A stretch of DNA of 64,000 bases from Philhelius pedissequus (Eukaryota; Arthropoda; Insecta; Diptera; Syrphidae). The notes under the pieces were generated by a model. The model worked only from the letters and a program-made list of their open reading frames with translations. It searched no databases and was not told the DNA's origin. Positions 1 through 10,974 of this stretch are shown one piece after another. Made by a program: the position numbers and the translations under genes. Within the stretch, counting starts at the first letter, position 1. Each line of letters opens with the position of its first letter. The stretch covers positions 129,651,929 to 129,715,928 of the forward strand of contig OU343161.1 of assembly GCA_910595825.1 (NCBI GenBank), given 5' to 3'.

Positions 1-329
1 AATTTTGATTCTGCCACAGCCACATATCGTGCTTGAAGAGGAGATTATGGTTTACATAATCGTCAAACTACGCAAGCAATTGGTAAAATTGTGAAGAAAT
101 CTCTGCAAATTTCTGGATTGGTTACAGATATTGTAAGGCGTGTATATCATCGTTTCGCTTGTACCACTGAAAATATCGCTGCTGTAAGTGAAAGTGTTGC
201 CGAAGACCCGAATGTGTCGATTCCTCTTCGTTCTCAGGAATTAGGACTGTATTACGGCACATTATGTCGGATTTTGCATTTTCACCTACACCTACATCCA
301 TATAAAGTCCAGCTCAAACAACAACTGAA
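1..329 (+). pseudogene. DD41D-type mariner transposase fragment (family M1, copy A)
   Basis: N-terminal, DNA-binding part of an IS630-Tc1-mariner transposase. The translated segment DSATATYRA, then RGDYG, and later TTENIAAVSESVAEDP and LHLHPYKVQL, matches the two longer copies at 35189-36461 and 52945-54213. The left part lies outside the window. On the right the homology stops at about 329, just after the LKQQLK segment, so the whole catalytic domain is missing. A TGA stop interrupts the frame near 34 and several residues differ from the other copies. This is a dead fragment; it carries no terminal inverted repeat inside the window. Family assignment rests on direct comparison with the two longer copies. 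Confidence 0.85.
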
Positions 330-349
330 GCATTATTATTAAATACATA

Positions 350-516
350 AAATTGTCATACCAAAAATTTTATTAGAAAAAAATTTACGAAATTTCGTAA
401 TTAAAAAATTAAGTAAGATATACTAAAAACATATTGAGCGGTTTCTACTAAAAATTTAGTGCTTAAGATATGATCAAACCTAGGAGCAAGTACGTGCGAT
501 CCAGTCCTGCATTTAT
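350..516 (+). repeat. Dispersed long-inverted-repeat family, copy 1
   Basis: Block ending in the motif GTGCGATCCAGTC followed by TGCATTTATTT. It matches 17470-17660 over about 165 bases, including TTAAAAAATTAAGTAAGA-like sequence, the GCGGTTTCTAC-like stretch and ATGATCAAACC. Further copies or parts of it lie near 7600-7770, 16821-16890, 17921-18045, 23770-23905, 52194-52330, 54500-54560 and 61580-61715, in both orientations. No coding potential is seen. The class is unknown. Confidence 0.6.
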
Positions 517-1100
517 TTATAATTGAAAAGCCATTGGACATGTGTAAAAGAAACGGTTAACGGTACAATTTTTAAAGTCGGTTTTTACTTAATTTTCCAT
601 GAAAAAAATTCTTAAAAAAAATTTTTCTCCAAAAAAACTTGGGATAACAATTTTAAATATTTAATAATATAAGCTTAATAAAAACAACATTTCAGAAAAA
701 ATCGTCCACCCGTTTTGGAAATATTGACTTTTCAAAAAAAAAAAAATATATATTTCTTTTTTAAAAATCCAAAAAAACTATTTTTCAAACATTTTACATG
801 CATTATTATTTAGAATTTGAAGAATCTCTTGTATAAAAATGCTGATCAAAATATGGTCAGAACTCAATAGTGTTGTGACGTCAGGAGACAAGGCGATGAT
901 CTATTTGCTTGGTCGCCGCCTAGTTAAAGCTTAATAGATTATTACTAATTCAAATATTTTGTGTTGATTAATTATTATATATGTACTTTAAATACCAAAA
1001 AGTAAATACAATTTTAATACCAAAATTGGAATTATTGGCACCAAGATACAATTATAAGTTCCAAAAGATTTTGTTAATTTTAATCTTATTAACATTCTAC
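517..1100. other. AT-rich stretch without identifiable feature
   Basis: No ORF of interest and no repeat boundary that I can define. Words such as AACGGTTAACGGTAC and runs of A or T resemble decayed pieces of the dispersed repeat family found elsewhere in the window. Confidence 0.5.
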
Positions 1101-1107
1101 TAAATCC

Positions 1108-1172
1108 ACATGTCACTCTGATAGTATATCGCCTTTACACGCGGGAGGCATAGGTTCGAATCCTGCTGGTGT
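1108..1172 (+). tRNA. tRNA-Val-like pseudogene or SINE head
   Basis: The segment contains a central CCTTTACACGC stretch resembling a tRNA-Val (TAC) anticodon loop, a strong B box (GGTTCGAATCC), and a run of at least nine T directly after GTGTCA that would serve as a Pol III terminator. The D arm and anticodon stem do not fold well, and the 5' acceptor strand does not pair cleanly with TGGTGTCA. It is therefore more likely a tRNA pseudogene or the remains of a tRNA-derived element than a functional tRNA. Confidence 0.4.
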
Positions 1173-1379
1173 CATTTTTTTTTTATTTTTGTAAATAATG
1201 ATATTAAAATGATGAAAATATAAACATCGAATGCTTATTTATAGCACATGTTGGATTTCTATGAACATATAATCAATTTAGAACGCATAAGCACAATAAT
1301 TGGGTTCATCAAAATTCAAACAATACAAATGCTTTGCTATCTGCTTAATAAGCATTTCACTAGTTAACAAAAGGCTTAA

Positions 1380-1500
1380 AATTTGTGAAAAGTTAGTAGG
1401 CTCGAGGACACACAGACAGATAGAAGAAATTGCGTGACCCACTTTTTTCGTCTTCGCTATCATCGTAATGTCAAGTTTGATCAAATGTTTCATACCTTGC
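1380..1500 (-). repeat. Dispersed repeat head module, copy 1
   Basis: Read on the minus strand it gives TTGATCAAACTTGACATT, then ACGATGATAGCGAA, GTGGGTC, and a CTGTCTGTGTGTCCTCGAG block. The same order of blocks recurs at 16955-17060, 22283-22450 and 49880-50050, all plus, and partly at 18690-18790 on the minus strand. It is non-coding and AT-rich. The class is unknown; it is linked to the same dispersed family as the GATCCAGTC motif. Confidence 0.6.
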
Positions 1501-1519
1501 CATTATGTAGTACCTTGGT

Positions 1520-1885
1520 TATGATAGGCTAAGTTAATGGACTGCCAGTTGATCTTGTTACTGGTACAGTTAGATCAAGGTAGATCCATTGCGGTACACC
1601 GAACTGTTGTAACTTCTAAGATCTAATTGTATAACCTATGAGTTCAATGGATAATCATTGTCGAACCATTTAGAGGTCTTTACGAAGTTCAACAGGCTTT
1701 TGCCTGAAAAATTCGAGAGCGCTTTTAATTCGTTGAAGAAATAACTCACCAAGAATTTGTTCCTTATATGACAAAGTGCTGGACAACGACATAGGAAATG
1801 AGATGTGTCCTCTAATGTTCATCGTCGTCATTGCAACCTCTGCATAGGCCATCGTTATTAAGCCCCATTTTCTCTTTATCTCCGG
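1520..1885 (-). pseudogene. LINE ORF2 C-terminal relic with Cys/His motif
   Basis: The minus strand, read with a frame change near 1820, gives LCRGCNDDDEH, then SHFLCRCPAL and later LLNFVKTSKWFD. This is the usual C-terminal CxxC...H....C motif and tail of I/Jockey-type LINE proteins. Stops and frameshifts are abundant. A low-quality 3' UTR-like stretch continues to about 1520. No reverse-transcriptase part is present, so this is a short 3' remnant. Confidence 0.55.
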
Positions 1886-1899
1886 TGAGTACTCTTATA

Positions 1900-2409
1900 C
1901 TACGTTTCCACTGACCACTAAACCGAGATTTTAGTAGATTTAGCTAATACTACGTTTCCACCGACCACTAAACCGAGATTTAAGTAGATTTAGCTGAATC
2001 TCCTACAAATCTTGAAGATTTACCATACAAATTTTAATCTTCTCAGATGAAGACTTATGCTACGTTTCCACCGACCACTTAACCGAGATTTAATTAGATT
2101 TAGCTAAATCTCTTACAAATCTTTAAGATTACCATACAAATTTTAATTTTCTCGGATGAAGATTTAAAATAAATCTCATTTAAATCTTCAATCGAACTAC
2201 CCTACTTCCATATCGAAATGAACACATTTATCGGGAAAGTGAATTTTTCCCTTCGGTTGACACAGATGAAGCTGCCTGTCTCACTTCTACATCATAATAG
2301 GAAATATGCATTTTGAATAGTGCTGTCAAAATGAATCTACTCTTGGAGCGGTGGAAACAATTTTGAAATTAGTAAATCTACAAGAGATTAATGTTCGGTG
2401 GAAACGTAG
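1900..2409. mobile_element. MITE with CTACGTTTCCACCGA ends
   Basis: Terminal inverted repeats: CTACGTTTCCACTGACCA on the left and, on the opposite strand at the right end, CTACGTTTCCACCGAACA. Both are flanked by TA, which may be the target duplication or part of the repeat. The left end is present three times (starts near 1900, 1950 and 2060), each followed by ACCGAGATTT and TAGATTTAGCT, so the left terminus has been partly duplicated in tandem. The interior has no ORF. Confidence 0.7.
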
Positions 2410-2420
2410 TATTACAAGAA

Positions 2421-2659
2421 TTTTTTTTTTTTTTGAATTTAACTATATGCCTTTAAGACCTAAGGTCTTTTAAATGCAACCTGAATTTCACGGCATTAGT
2501 TTGGCACAGTGGATTTGAGGTATTGGCTGTCTCATTTTCAACCCAAGGGCGGCATCCAATTAAAATTGTAGGAATATAAAAGAATGCGCCTAGAGTGGGG
2601 ATCGAACCCACACGTCTAAGTTAGCAATCAAGCACTTTATCCACTGTGCCATTACCACC
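2421..2659 (-). mobile_element. tRNA-derived SINE (type B)
   Basis: Read on the minus strand, the 5' end resembles a tRNA: an A box TGGCACAGTGG at 2651-2641 and a B box GGTTCGATCCC at 2609-2599. A body of about 150 bases follows and ends in a 14-base A tail (T run at 2421-2434 on the plus strand). Its body differs from the type A SINEs at 18151, 47780 and 60031. It sits next to the right end of the MITE. No clear target duplication; instead ACAAGAATT and its complement flank it in inverted order. Confidence 0.75.
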
Positions 2660-4200
2660 CATTTCGAAGGGAATTCTTGTTTGTGTGGGTCTTTCTATTC
2701 CTTTCTTGACAAAATTGGGCAATATAGTTTCCAACATTTAATAAAAATCATCACGTGTAGAAATAGCCTTGAAAAAATATACCGTCACTTCACTTTCAAT
2801 TTCTTTTTAATGTTTAAAATGAAAGCAAGGGTCTAGATAATATGTATATGATTAAAATTAAGAGCAAGAGCGAATCTATGTAATAACAAATAGATTAGTT
2901 GGCGGAATCAACATACAAATTGTTATTGTTATTCTGTAACGCTTTACATATTCTGCCGCGTTACTAGTCCAAACAAACGAAATATTTGTATACAAGAAAT
3001 AAATAAAATTGACTACGAAATGGGCCATCAATAGTATAAAAATTGTAATCGATCTTGATGATATTTACAATTCCATTCCGCTCACGTATTTGACGTTTAA
3101 AACAAAAATATGTTAATATAAAAAAAATATGAACTATGTCAAAGCAAAATAAAAACAGTCATTGATTAAAAATGCTGGGCACTTGGCGGAGTTGTTGTTT
3201 TAACACCTACATTCATGCATATATGGCTGGTTGAGTCTGAACTAAGTCAATGGGCAACGAATGGACACTTTGTGGTTATAATGAGCAATTTATAATAATA
3301 TTTAATTCGAGAAAAGACACAAATATGAAATTATAAGATACAAAAATATTTTGTTAATGTATAAGAAATTGTTAATGAATCATTTTAAGGAAATACACAA
3401 ATTAAATGTGAGCGTAATCATAATGTTTAATTTTTAAAATTACATGCACACAAAGATGTATGTACCTGACGATGAATTTTATTATTATTAGTATGTATTT
3501 AAAATAGTGATATTCTTAAAAATAAACCGCTTGAATGGGTCGCACTTACTTGGTATTATGCTCAACCAAGGCTGTCTGATTTCTGGAACTATTTTATTTT
3601 CCCCGTGATCCAGATCAAATCATCTATTTATTTGCGACTTAGTTTTGTTAAAAAGCTGAGCTAATCATTAGATCATTAATCATTAATTTCGTATTTGTAT
3701 AAGTGATCTGGGACACCACATCGTGTACTATGTCAACCCAACAGTGGAATTATCCATGTGGCGAAGTCGGACGGATTAGTAAAATTCGAAATAAAGTATT
3801 TGTTTCGTTAAAAGACAATTCTGTAAGCGAGTTATAATTTAATAAATAATAATTTTGTAGGTACTCGTATGACGATTTTCGGATTGTTTGGTATAACCGC
3901 GTTTTGTTGGTAAAAGCTATGCCCAACACAACAGAATACAATACACACATCCAAACACAAGACCCTGTTTGCGATAAAGTAAAAACAAAATTCAGCTTTG
4001 AATTATTTGTGACATTTATTCGAATATCAAATGATATTATGTTGTTTAGTTGGTAGTTCCGATGACTTTCAAGAATCTCGAAGACTTTGTTCGTAGAGTT
4101 CTTGTTTCTGTCAATGGCCACGTTCACCCATTTATTAGATAAATTATATCCGATATTTGTGAACGATTCGAATAGGTTCACTTTTGTGAGTAAAATGGTA
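2660..4200. other. No identifiable gene; unrecognised ORF 3750-4181 (-)
   Basis: AT-rich. The minus-strand ORF at 3750-4181 (143 codons, starts MNLFESFTNIGYNL) has no recognisable domain. Its bases 3900-3950 match a dispersed repeat (ACCGCGTTTTGTTGG, then CCCAACACAACAG) also found at 5912-5965, so at least part of the ORF is repeat-derived. I treat it as non-coding but cannot exclude an exon of an unknown gene. Confidence 0.4.
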
Positions 4201-4204
4201 AGTA

Positions 4205-4815
4205 ACGGGTGATTTTTTTGCTACTTGGTTTTTGACGTTTATATTTTTGACAGATCACACATGACAAATTCCACGAACATTTGACATTTCGATTCAGTAT
4301 TGTTTGCCATTTCATCATGAATAGACTTACGCCTGAACAACGTTTGCAACTTATTGAAATTAATTATCAAAATTCGTGCTCTGTGAAAAATGTGTTTCGC
4401 AACTGCACGCGAAACCGTGCATCAATTGAGAGGCGAATTTGGTGAGCAGTTGATCTCACGTTTTGGCGCAGTCAATTGGCCACCAAGATCATGTGATTTG
4501 ACCCCGTTAGACTATTTTTTGTAGGGCTATGTTAAATCTATTGTCTATGGGGACAAGCCAAACACGATTGCTGCCTTGGAAGCCAACATTGAACGAGTCA
4601 TTGGTGAGATTCCGGCCGAAATGTGTGAAAAAGTTTGCCAAAATTGGACCTTCAGAATGGACCACCTGAAGCGTAGCCGGGGGCAACATTTAAGTGAAAT
4701 TATTTTTAAAAAGTAAATGGCAGAAATTGATGTATTGATCCAAATAAAAATTTCATTCACTTTTTAAATTTTTAATTCACTTTTTTTAAAACCAAGCTCT
4801 TAAAAAATCACCGTT
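4205..4815 (+). mobile_element. Internally deleted mariner (family M3, copy 1)
   Basis: Flanked by TA. The left end ACGGGTGATTTTTTTGCTAC and the right end (minus strand) AACGGTGATTTTTTAAGAG are imperfect inverted repeats continuing into CTTGGTTTT. A transposase start at 4317 gives MNRLTPEQRLQLIEINY. The frame then jumps from SVKNVFR to TARETVHQLRGEFGEQL, LISRFGAVNWPPRSCDLTPL and the normal C-terminus ending HLSEIIFKK. The segment between the helix-turn-helix domain and the second catalytic Asp is thus deleted, and TAG replaces the Trp after DYFL. It is a non-autonomous element. The second copy at 45215-45813 carries a different deletion. Confidence 0.9.
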
Positions 4816-6411
4816 TATAAGTAGGCGATCATCTCATTTCACTCGCATGCATAGTGGTGCCTGAATAGGTAGGGGCTTTTCCACTTTCAGGAAAAGTTAG
4901 GGTTAACTTATTCGTGCGAAACTGTCAGATCAAAAATATACTCTAATAAAATACGCTTGGGTGGCTTTTAGTCAGCTGCTGTCAAATTGCATAAAAAATT
5001 AACTAACTAAAACTTGAGTACCGCCCCCTACCAATGCTCTCCAATTGAAATACCAACAAGCACTTGAAGGAGAAAGTATTGCACATTATTTAGTAATAAA
5101 TAAGCAATCATTAGCAGCACGTGAGTCCTGAGTGGGTCTAATCGATAGAGCATACTTATAAGACGTGCAAGACATAAACTGTCGAGTTCAATTGAATGAT
5201 TATTAAGATTTCTTCTAAGAAATCTCTTTGTGTCAATTGGTGTGGAATTTCGCGATTCCACGTCATTTTGAATTCAAATAAAATTCAAAGTCAAGTCAAC
5301 AAAGTGGACATAATCGATTTCATCAGTGTTTATTTGTTGGGACATTCATAATTTTTACCAAAACACGACTAGCTATTCACCCCAATTACGAGATTCGTAT
5401 CAAAAATGCATGTTCCCGTATGTTGATCTTTTGGCTTAAAATCATCTTTTTCGGTGTAACTTTTCGAAACTATAAACAAATTGTAATGGTGGTATTTAAG
5501 CTAACTAAATCTATTTTTAACAGGGGAAGCTAAAAAGTTCTTTCTATCCATATCTTATATAACTCATTTTTAACTAACATCTCTAATCCAACTCGATCTT
5601 TGAACCGCATAGAAAAGGTTTTCATAAAATACTTAATAGTTAAATAATGAACGTTAACATTTTTGGAAGGAAAAATTTGCGAACATACCCCTCCACTGGC
5701 ACAACATCTGATTTATTGAAAACAAAACGCCAAACAATAATTTTAAAATCAACATTTAGCACCACACAGAATTCAATATTTGCTGTTTCTACTGCTGCAT
5801 ATATATTCCATTTTATTTAAATTTTTTATTTTAAGTTTTGAGGTTCTTAATCTGAAGAAATAAAAACAACTTAAAATATAAAAAAATCAGGATGTTGGGG
5901 ATCATATTTTTATTTATAAAATCCTGTTGTGTTGGCGATACATTTCCCAACAAAACGCGGTTTATTCCCACATATCCCATATATATATGTATGAGTGACC
6001 GGCCGTAAGTCCACAGTCGCCCGCTGATTAGGGGGTGATACTGGCGGTGCTCACAATATTATAACCATGGTGAATTTAACCCATGTTTTAGGGAATACGT
6101 GACTCATAGTCCACATCCACAATGCACATTATTATAAAAGATATAATCATGCATATGTTATCAAAATTCGGTTTTCATATTCCATTCAGAAAAAAATATG
6201 TCACATACAAACGTCTCTAATTTTCGACACATGTGCAAACTTGAGCGAAGAAGGAAACTCGGAAGATCATACCTTGTAATATAATATAATATACTAATTC
6301 TTCGGTGCTAGAGTAAATTTAATGGGTTTTCTATTGGAAAATAAATCTATTTATTTAATTTGGATCCGTCAAAACACTGATTTTCCTATTTTTTACTTGC
6401 GGTTATAGGTA
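4816..6411. other. AT-rich stretch with one dispersed repeat end
   Basis: No gene recognised. Bases 5912-5965 contain TGTTGTGTTGGCGATA and CCCAACAAAACGCGGTTTA, shared with 3900-3950 (inverted), 15500-15535 and 26330-26362. The minus-strand ORF at 5028-5261 has no recognisable domain. Confidence 0.4.
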
Positions 6412-7015
6412 CTGTCAGTCTGTCAGTCTGTCAGTCTGTCAGTCTGTCAGTCTGTCAGTCTGTCAGTCTGTCAGTCTGTCAGTCTGTCAGTCTGTCAGTC
6501 TGTCAGTCTGTCAGTCTGTCAGTCTGTCAGTCTGTCAGTCTGTCAGTCTGTCAGTCTGTCAGTCTGTCAGTCTGTCAGTCTGTCAGTCTGTCAGTCTGTC
6601 AGTCTGTCAGTCTGTCAGTCTGTCAGTCTGTCAGTCTGTCAGTCTGTCAGTCTGTCAGTCTGTCAGTCTGTCAGTCTGTCAGTCTGTCAGTCTGTCAGTC
6701 TGTCAGTCTGTCAGTCTGTCAGTCTGTCAGTCTGTCAGTCTGTCAGTCTGTCAGTCTGTCAGTCTGTCAGTCTGTCAGTCTGTCAGTCTGTCAGTCTGTC
6801 AGTCTGTCAGTCTGTCAGTCTGTCAGTCTGTCAGTCTGTCAGTCTGTCAGTCTGTCAGTCTGTCAGTCTGTCAGTCTGTCAGTCTGTCAGTCTGTCAGTC
6901 TGTCAGTCTGTCAGTCTGTCAGTCTGTCAGTCTGTCAGTCTGTCAGTCTGTCAGTTTGTCAGTCTGTCAGTCTGTCAGTCTGTCAGTCTGTCAGTCTGTC
7001 AGTCTGTCAGACTGT
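6412..7015 (+). repeat. 8-bp satellite array (CTGTCAGT)n
   Basis: About 75 head-to-tail copies of CTGTCAGT over roughly 604 bases. I see only one internal substitution (C to T near 6956) and a degenerate last unit (CAGACTGTC). The near identity points to very recent expansion or active homogenisation. Nearby TEs carry a short CTGTCTGTC motif that could have seeded it. The ORF across the array is a by-product of a stop-free repeat. Confidence 0.98.
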
Positions 7016-9112
7016 CGTTACATTAAAGCCTATTTTTCTCGGAAACGGATCAAACAATTTTCATTTAAAAAAATTAGTGCAGCTTTTTCGGTACGACGCG
7101 ACGCAGACGGTACTTTCCATAGGACTGTTTTTTTTTTTTGCTTTCGACTATTTCGTAAATCGCTTAACCGATTCTTTCGAAATTTCACACATATGTAGGT
7201 TTAGGTTCCGCAATTTATACAGCTTACCTCTTATTAATATTTTTAATTTTTATTTTTTTGTATTTTTAAAAGCAGTTTTAAAAAAATTAAATTTATATTT
7301 TGAAAACTGCTCATTAATTTTTTTTTCAAAAATTATAGTTATATGTATTTGCTGAATACCTATGAATTGGCGTTTCTGAATTTTTTTATGAATTTTTGTT
7401 TTTTTTTTATGTTTTTTAATGACCACTTTTTTCTCAAAAAACCGCTCCACAGATTTTTAAATTAATTTTTTCTCATAAATTCAAATTTATCCAAGAAATA
7501 AAATGGCGTACACTTTGATTTCAAATTAGTTTAAGTATTTATTTCAGAATTTTGTATTATTTTTTCTTTGATTATAAGCCGATTTCATCTTTTGTTTTTT
7601 AGTTTATATTATTAAATATTTAAGATTCTCATACCAATTTTGTTTAGAACAAAATTAAAGAAATTTTGTTTGCACATAAAATTAAGTAAGAAACGACTTT
7701 AAAAATATATTTATACGATGTAATCGAACATAAGAGCAAGTTCGTGTGATCCAGTCGAGCATTTTATTTTATTTTCTTGCATTCCATACGGCAAAATAAT
7801 TTAAGTTACCCCTCTGGGAACACCAATACAAATTTCCGCTGCCAGTGAGTTAAATAAAGTTATGACCCACACAAATTTTTAATACAGTTCCATTCGCAGC
7901 GAAAAAAATCAATTTTTAAATAGAAATCTGAATTTACCAATGGAATACTTTCGCAAGAAAGCATGATCTTTTATAGATTTTTTTTGTGGTTATAATTTTC
8001 TCTCACTCAATTGCAGGAATTTCCCTTAAAATGATTTGCATTCTGATAGATTTTTTTTATTGAACTGAAATATAATGTACAATTGGCTACTTATTCTCAT
8101 TAATTGTATTACATTGATATTTATTTTTTTCTAATTATTTAAAAAAAATGTCATTGATTGTCTCTTACTATTTGCTAAATACTGTGTGGACCTCCGTTCT
8201 GAAAGATGCTTGATAATAATTCCTGTCCCACTGTGCGACCCGTCTGTGGATTTAATCTTCTCTGACTTTGGCGTATAATGTGAAAATAATGAGTCAGTTG
8301 TAAGTTTCTGTTATTTTGGGCTGACCGAAATTCATTATATTATTTTGGTGCTGAAGTGGGACGATTCATTCAATTTTTTTGTGAGACTTTTTAACTTAAA
8401 CAGTTAAGTAAAAAATTCGTTGTGAAGAACATTCACTCACCTGCAAAGAAAACAATGTTGTAGATTTGTTAAGGAAAATTTTATAATTTGTCGTGATGGC
8501 CTTACCTACTCTTATAAACACCTCAAATGGGGTAAATGACATTTCAGGTAATGATTAACATAATAAGGAAGTTATTTTTAGATAGATATATGGGGTTTGT
8601 ATCTCACGTTGTGGTAAGGGAAGTAACTGAATGTGGTTTCCTGGAAAGAGAAATATTAAGCATTTGTACTAAACTACATCAAATTCACCTCGTTCCTGAG
8701 TAATGAGGCAATAGAAACAAAAATGTACAATTTTCTTTCAGCTTCAAGAATATATATTTTTTAATAATTGGATGAAATTAGCAGAGTTTCATGTCAACAC
8801 TAAGTGGTCTTAAAAAGTTTTCGGAATTTGAGTAATTTATTTAATTTTATAGGTGAAATTTTATTATTTTAATTGCAGTATTCAAAAAGTTAACAAACAC
8901 GTACCTCGTTAAAGGTTGTAATAGTACAGTGAACTTTTACTCTATAATTAAAATTACTTTTAACTGTTTCAAAGGTATGTTCAACTTTAACTCTGTATGT
9001 CATGCGACATCTGATGTGTTTTATAATAATTTAAGTACTGTAAAATTATTGACATCAGCTTCTGTCTATAATGGATTGTCATCAAACGGATCATTTCAAT
9101 TTTTTTGTTTTA
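7016..9112. other. AT-rich dispersed-repeat sequence
   Basis: Contains a copy of the GATCCAGTC block at about 7600-7770 (GTGTGATCCAGTCGAGCATT) and decayed sequence of the same style (CGGAAACGGATC, ACCGCTCCACAG). No coding sequence is recognised. Small ORFs here are short and A/T-biased. Confidence 0.5.
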
Positions 9113-9302
9113 TTAGAGCCGATTTTTCAATCTCCAGATAAACATCCAGTTAGATGCCAGAGGAATAAACTTACTTGACTGTTTAACAACCGGATAACAA
9201 CATCGAATTTTTTAGAGCCGATTTTTCAATCTCCAGATAAAGAGGCAGTTAGTTGACAGAAGAATAAACTTACTTGACCGGATAACAACATCGAATTTTT
9301 CA
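9113..9302. repeat. Tandem dimer of a 90-99 bp unit
   Basis: Two adjacent copies start with TTAGAGCCGATTTTTCAAT and end with ACAACATCGAATTTTT. The second copy lacks the TGTTTAACAAC-like stretch and differs at about ten positions. The dimer lies 27 bases outside the 3' end of the Helitron on the minus strand. It may be a MITE remnant; no ORF. Confidence 0.8.
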
Positions 9303-9329
9303 ATTAAGAAAAAACAATCAATAGAATAA

Positions 9330-10005
9330 CTAGCGGACCAGGCGAACTTCGTCTCGCCGCATTTTAACACTCTCAAATGAACTGCAGAGCTATAAATAAA
9401 ACACATATGTATATTTAAATCAGTAGAGAGTGATATGATAAACAATGTTTTTCGATTTGTTTTCCGGCGCAAAAACAACAACAAAGACTGTTTACCAAGC
9501 TATCGACGACGTCGTTTTCCTTCACCACTAGTATTGGCCGGTCGCAAATCCAATGGAGATTTGTACCTATAATTTTTTGCAATGATGGAGATTTGTACCT
9601 ATAATTTTTTGCAATGCCGGGGAACACTTTATTTTGGTGATGAGTTTCTCTTTCGACGTTGTTAACACGAAAAAATTTGCCGGGAATGATATCAATCCGG
9701 TCGAGACATTAACAGAAATTTGGCCATTGCCAAGCGCCAGCAGTCGTCTTGAGAGTGCAATGTCACTCTCATATTTGTGGTCAATTTCAAATTCCTGACA
9801 CGACGGAATCGTTTGACGAAAATCTCCGTTGAGCAATATCATATCCCCACCATATCATCAAGAATCACCTTGTAAATCTTTCATTGTTAGTACAACTGCC
9901 TCCAAGGCTCGTTTATGCGCCATCATGCATTCATCCCAAATTATGATTTTACATTCTAGCATCTATTTCGCTGTCGCCGAATATCTTATCAATCGAATTC
10001 CCTTA
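9330..10005 (-). mobile_element. Helitron 3' part with helicase relic (copy A)
   Basis: On the minus strand the sequence encodes a decayed Pif1-like helicase, the C-terminal part of the RepHel protein. Seen in order: KIIIWDECMMAHKRALEA (Walker B), YGGDMILLNGDFRQTIPS (motif III), then LLALGNGQISVN and TGLISFPANF. Two adjacent stops precede YGGD. The 3' end is typical of Helitrons: a short hairpin GCGAGACGAAGTTCGC followed by CTAG at 9333-9330 and a T. Bases near 9555-9618 carry a tandem duplication of about 32 bases inside the coding relic. The Rep part and Walker A are absent. It is the same family as copy B at 27660-31331. Confidence 0.85.
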
Positions 10006-10165
10006 AAATAATATAATTCTCAGTCTTTAAACGCTGTAATGTTTTTAAAATGTCGGAAGTCATCGGCTAATATATTGCGCCTTAGAAAGGTACTACAGCA
10101 TCTAACTGATGACCCCAACTGTAGCACCTGGGCGAAACGCATATTGATTTGGACTATAATAGGTC
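10005..10165 (+). repeat. Small repeat carrying the hammerhead, copy 1
   Basis: Alignable with 20310-20460 read on the minus strand. Shared words upstream of the ribozyme are AATATAATTC, CAGT, TGTCGG and CATCG, with CTAATAT just before stem III. Downstream both have TTTGGACTA and AGGTC. There is no ORF and no visible terminal repeat. It abuts the truncated end of the Helitron relic. The element class is unknown; a retrozyme-like, non-autonomous retroelement or a satellite monomer are candidates. Confidence 0.6.
10069..10145 (+). ncRNA. Hammerhead ribozyme motif, copy 1
   Basis: Core in order: stem III arm (TTGCG), C at 10081 in the cleavage position, stem I arm TTAGA (10082-10086), 14-base loop, TCTAA (10101-10105), CTGATGA (10106-10112), stem II CCC/GGG (10114-10116 with 10130-10132) around a 13-base loop, GAAA (10134-10137), then stem III arm CGCATATT. 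Stems I and II are closed, so the layout is type III. Loop I contains CTACAG and loop II CTGTAG, a perfect six-base complement. Deviations: the base before the cleavage site is C instead of U, and the first stem II pair is C-C. This copy is probably inactive. Homology with copy 2 continues about 60 bases upstream and 15 downstream. Confidence 0.75.
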
Positions 10166-10960
10166 GCACTCTATATTGATTTTTTTTTTTCTCGAATGGC
10201 GCAAATTTGTAACCAGTGTGTTATAGTTTTCACATGATACAACTTAATTTTTTTATTTTTTTTTATAACTACATCGTTTGCTACATCTAATTATGGATTA
10301 AATGAAGCTATACATTTAATGTGTAAACATTTTAATTTTTTGTATAATAACATTGATTTTAATTTATGTCAAGTTTGTCTTTAAAACATTATTATCTTCT
10401 TAGCTATTTCAAATTTTATTTTGTATATCTTCTTTTTAAATTGTTAATTACTTTGATTTTCACGTAACTACACTAATGTTTTCTTATTTATTTTATTTTT
10501 ATTCACCAATATACATGCAATACTGCATATGTCTGCAGTTGAGATAGTAAATGTAATATATAACATCTTGCTAACATTAAAGGACTTCACTAAAATGTTT
10601 ATAATTGTACACATTTTTTAACAACCCCATACAAAACCTATTTTCATGAAAAACGCCAGGTGAAACAGTGCAAAAAAAAAGTGATAATGACTTTTTGGAG
10701 TTTACAAATGTCAAAGTGTTATATGGATTTAGTGTGCTGCTAAAAAGATAAAAAGCCCACTGGTGATCTTAACTTTAGTAAAATGTTAAAAGAGAGTTCA
10801 ATGATTAACTTGTTTAAAGTTAACAAAATATTCTTTTTACTTTAGTAACACACTACTTACTTTAACATCGAACTAAATTGTTTATAATTATGCCCCATAC
10901 TAGTGCAAAAAAGCTCAAATAAATCAGTTCATTTGCTTAGACGCACACGTTAATATTTAA
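10166..10960. other. AT-rich stretch, nothing recognised
   Basis: Long runs of T and A, no ORF, and no repeat that I could match to another part of the window. Confidence 0.5.
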
Positions 10961-10974
10961 AAAAAAAAAAAAGA

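Noticed and set aside
3750..4181. 143-codon minus-strand ORF as a host gene
   Set aside because: No recognisable domain, and part of it matches a dispersed repeat found at 5912-5965.
6412..7015. CRISPR-like array
   Set aside because: 8-bp units without spacers; a simple satellite in eukaryotic DNA.
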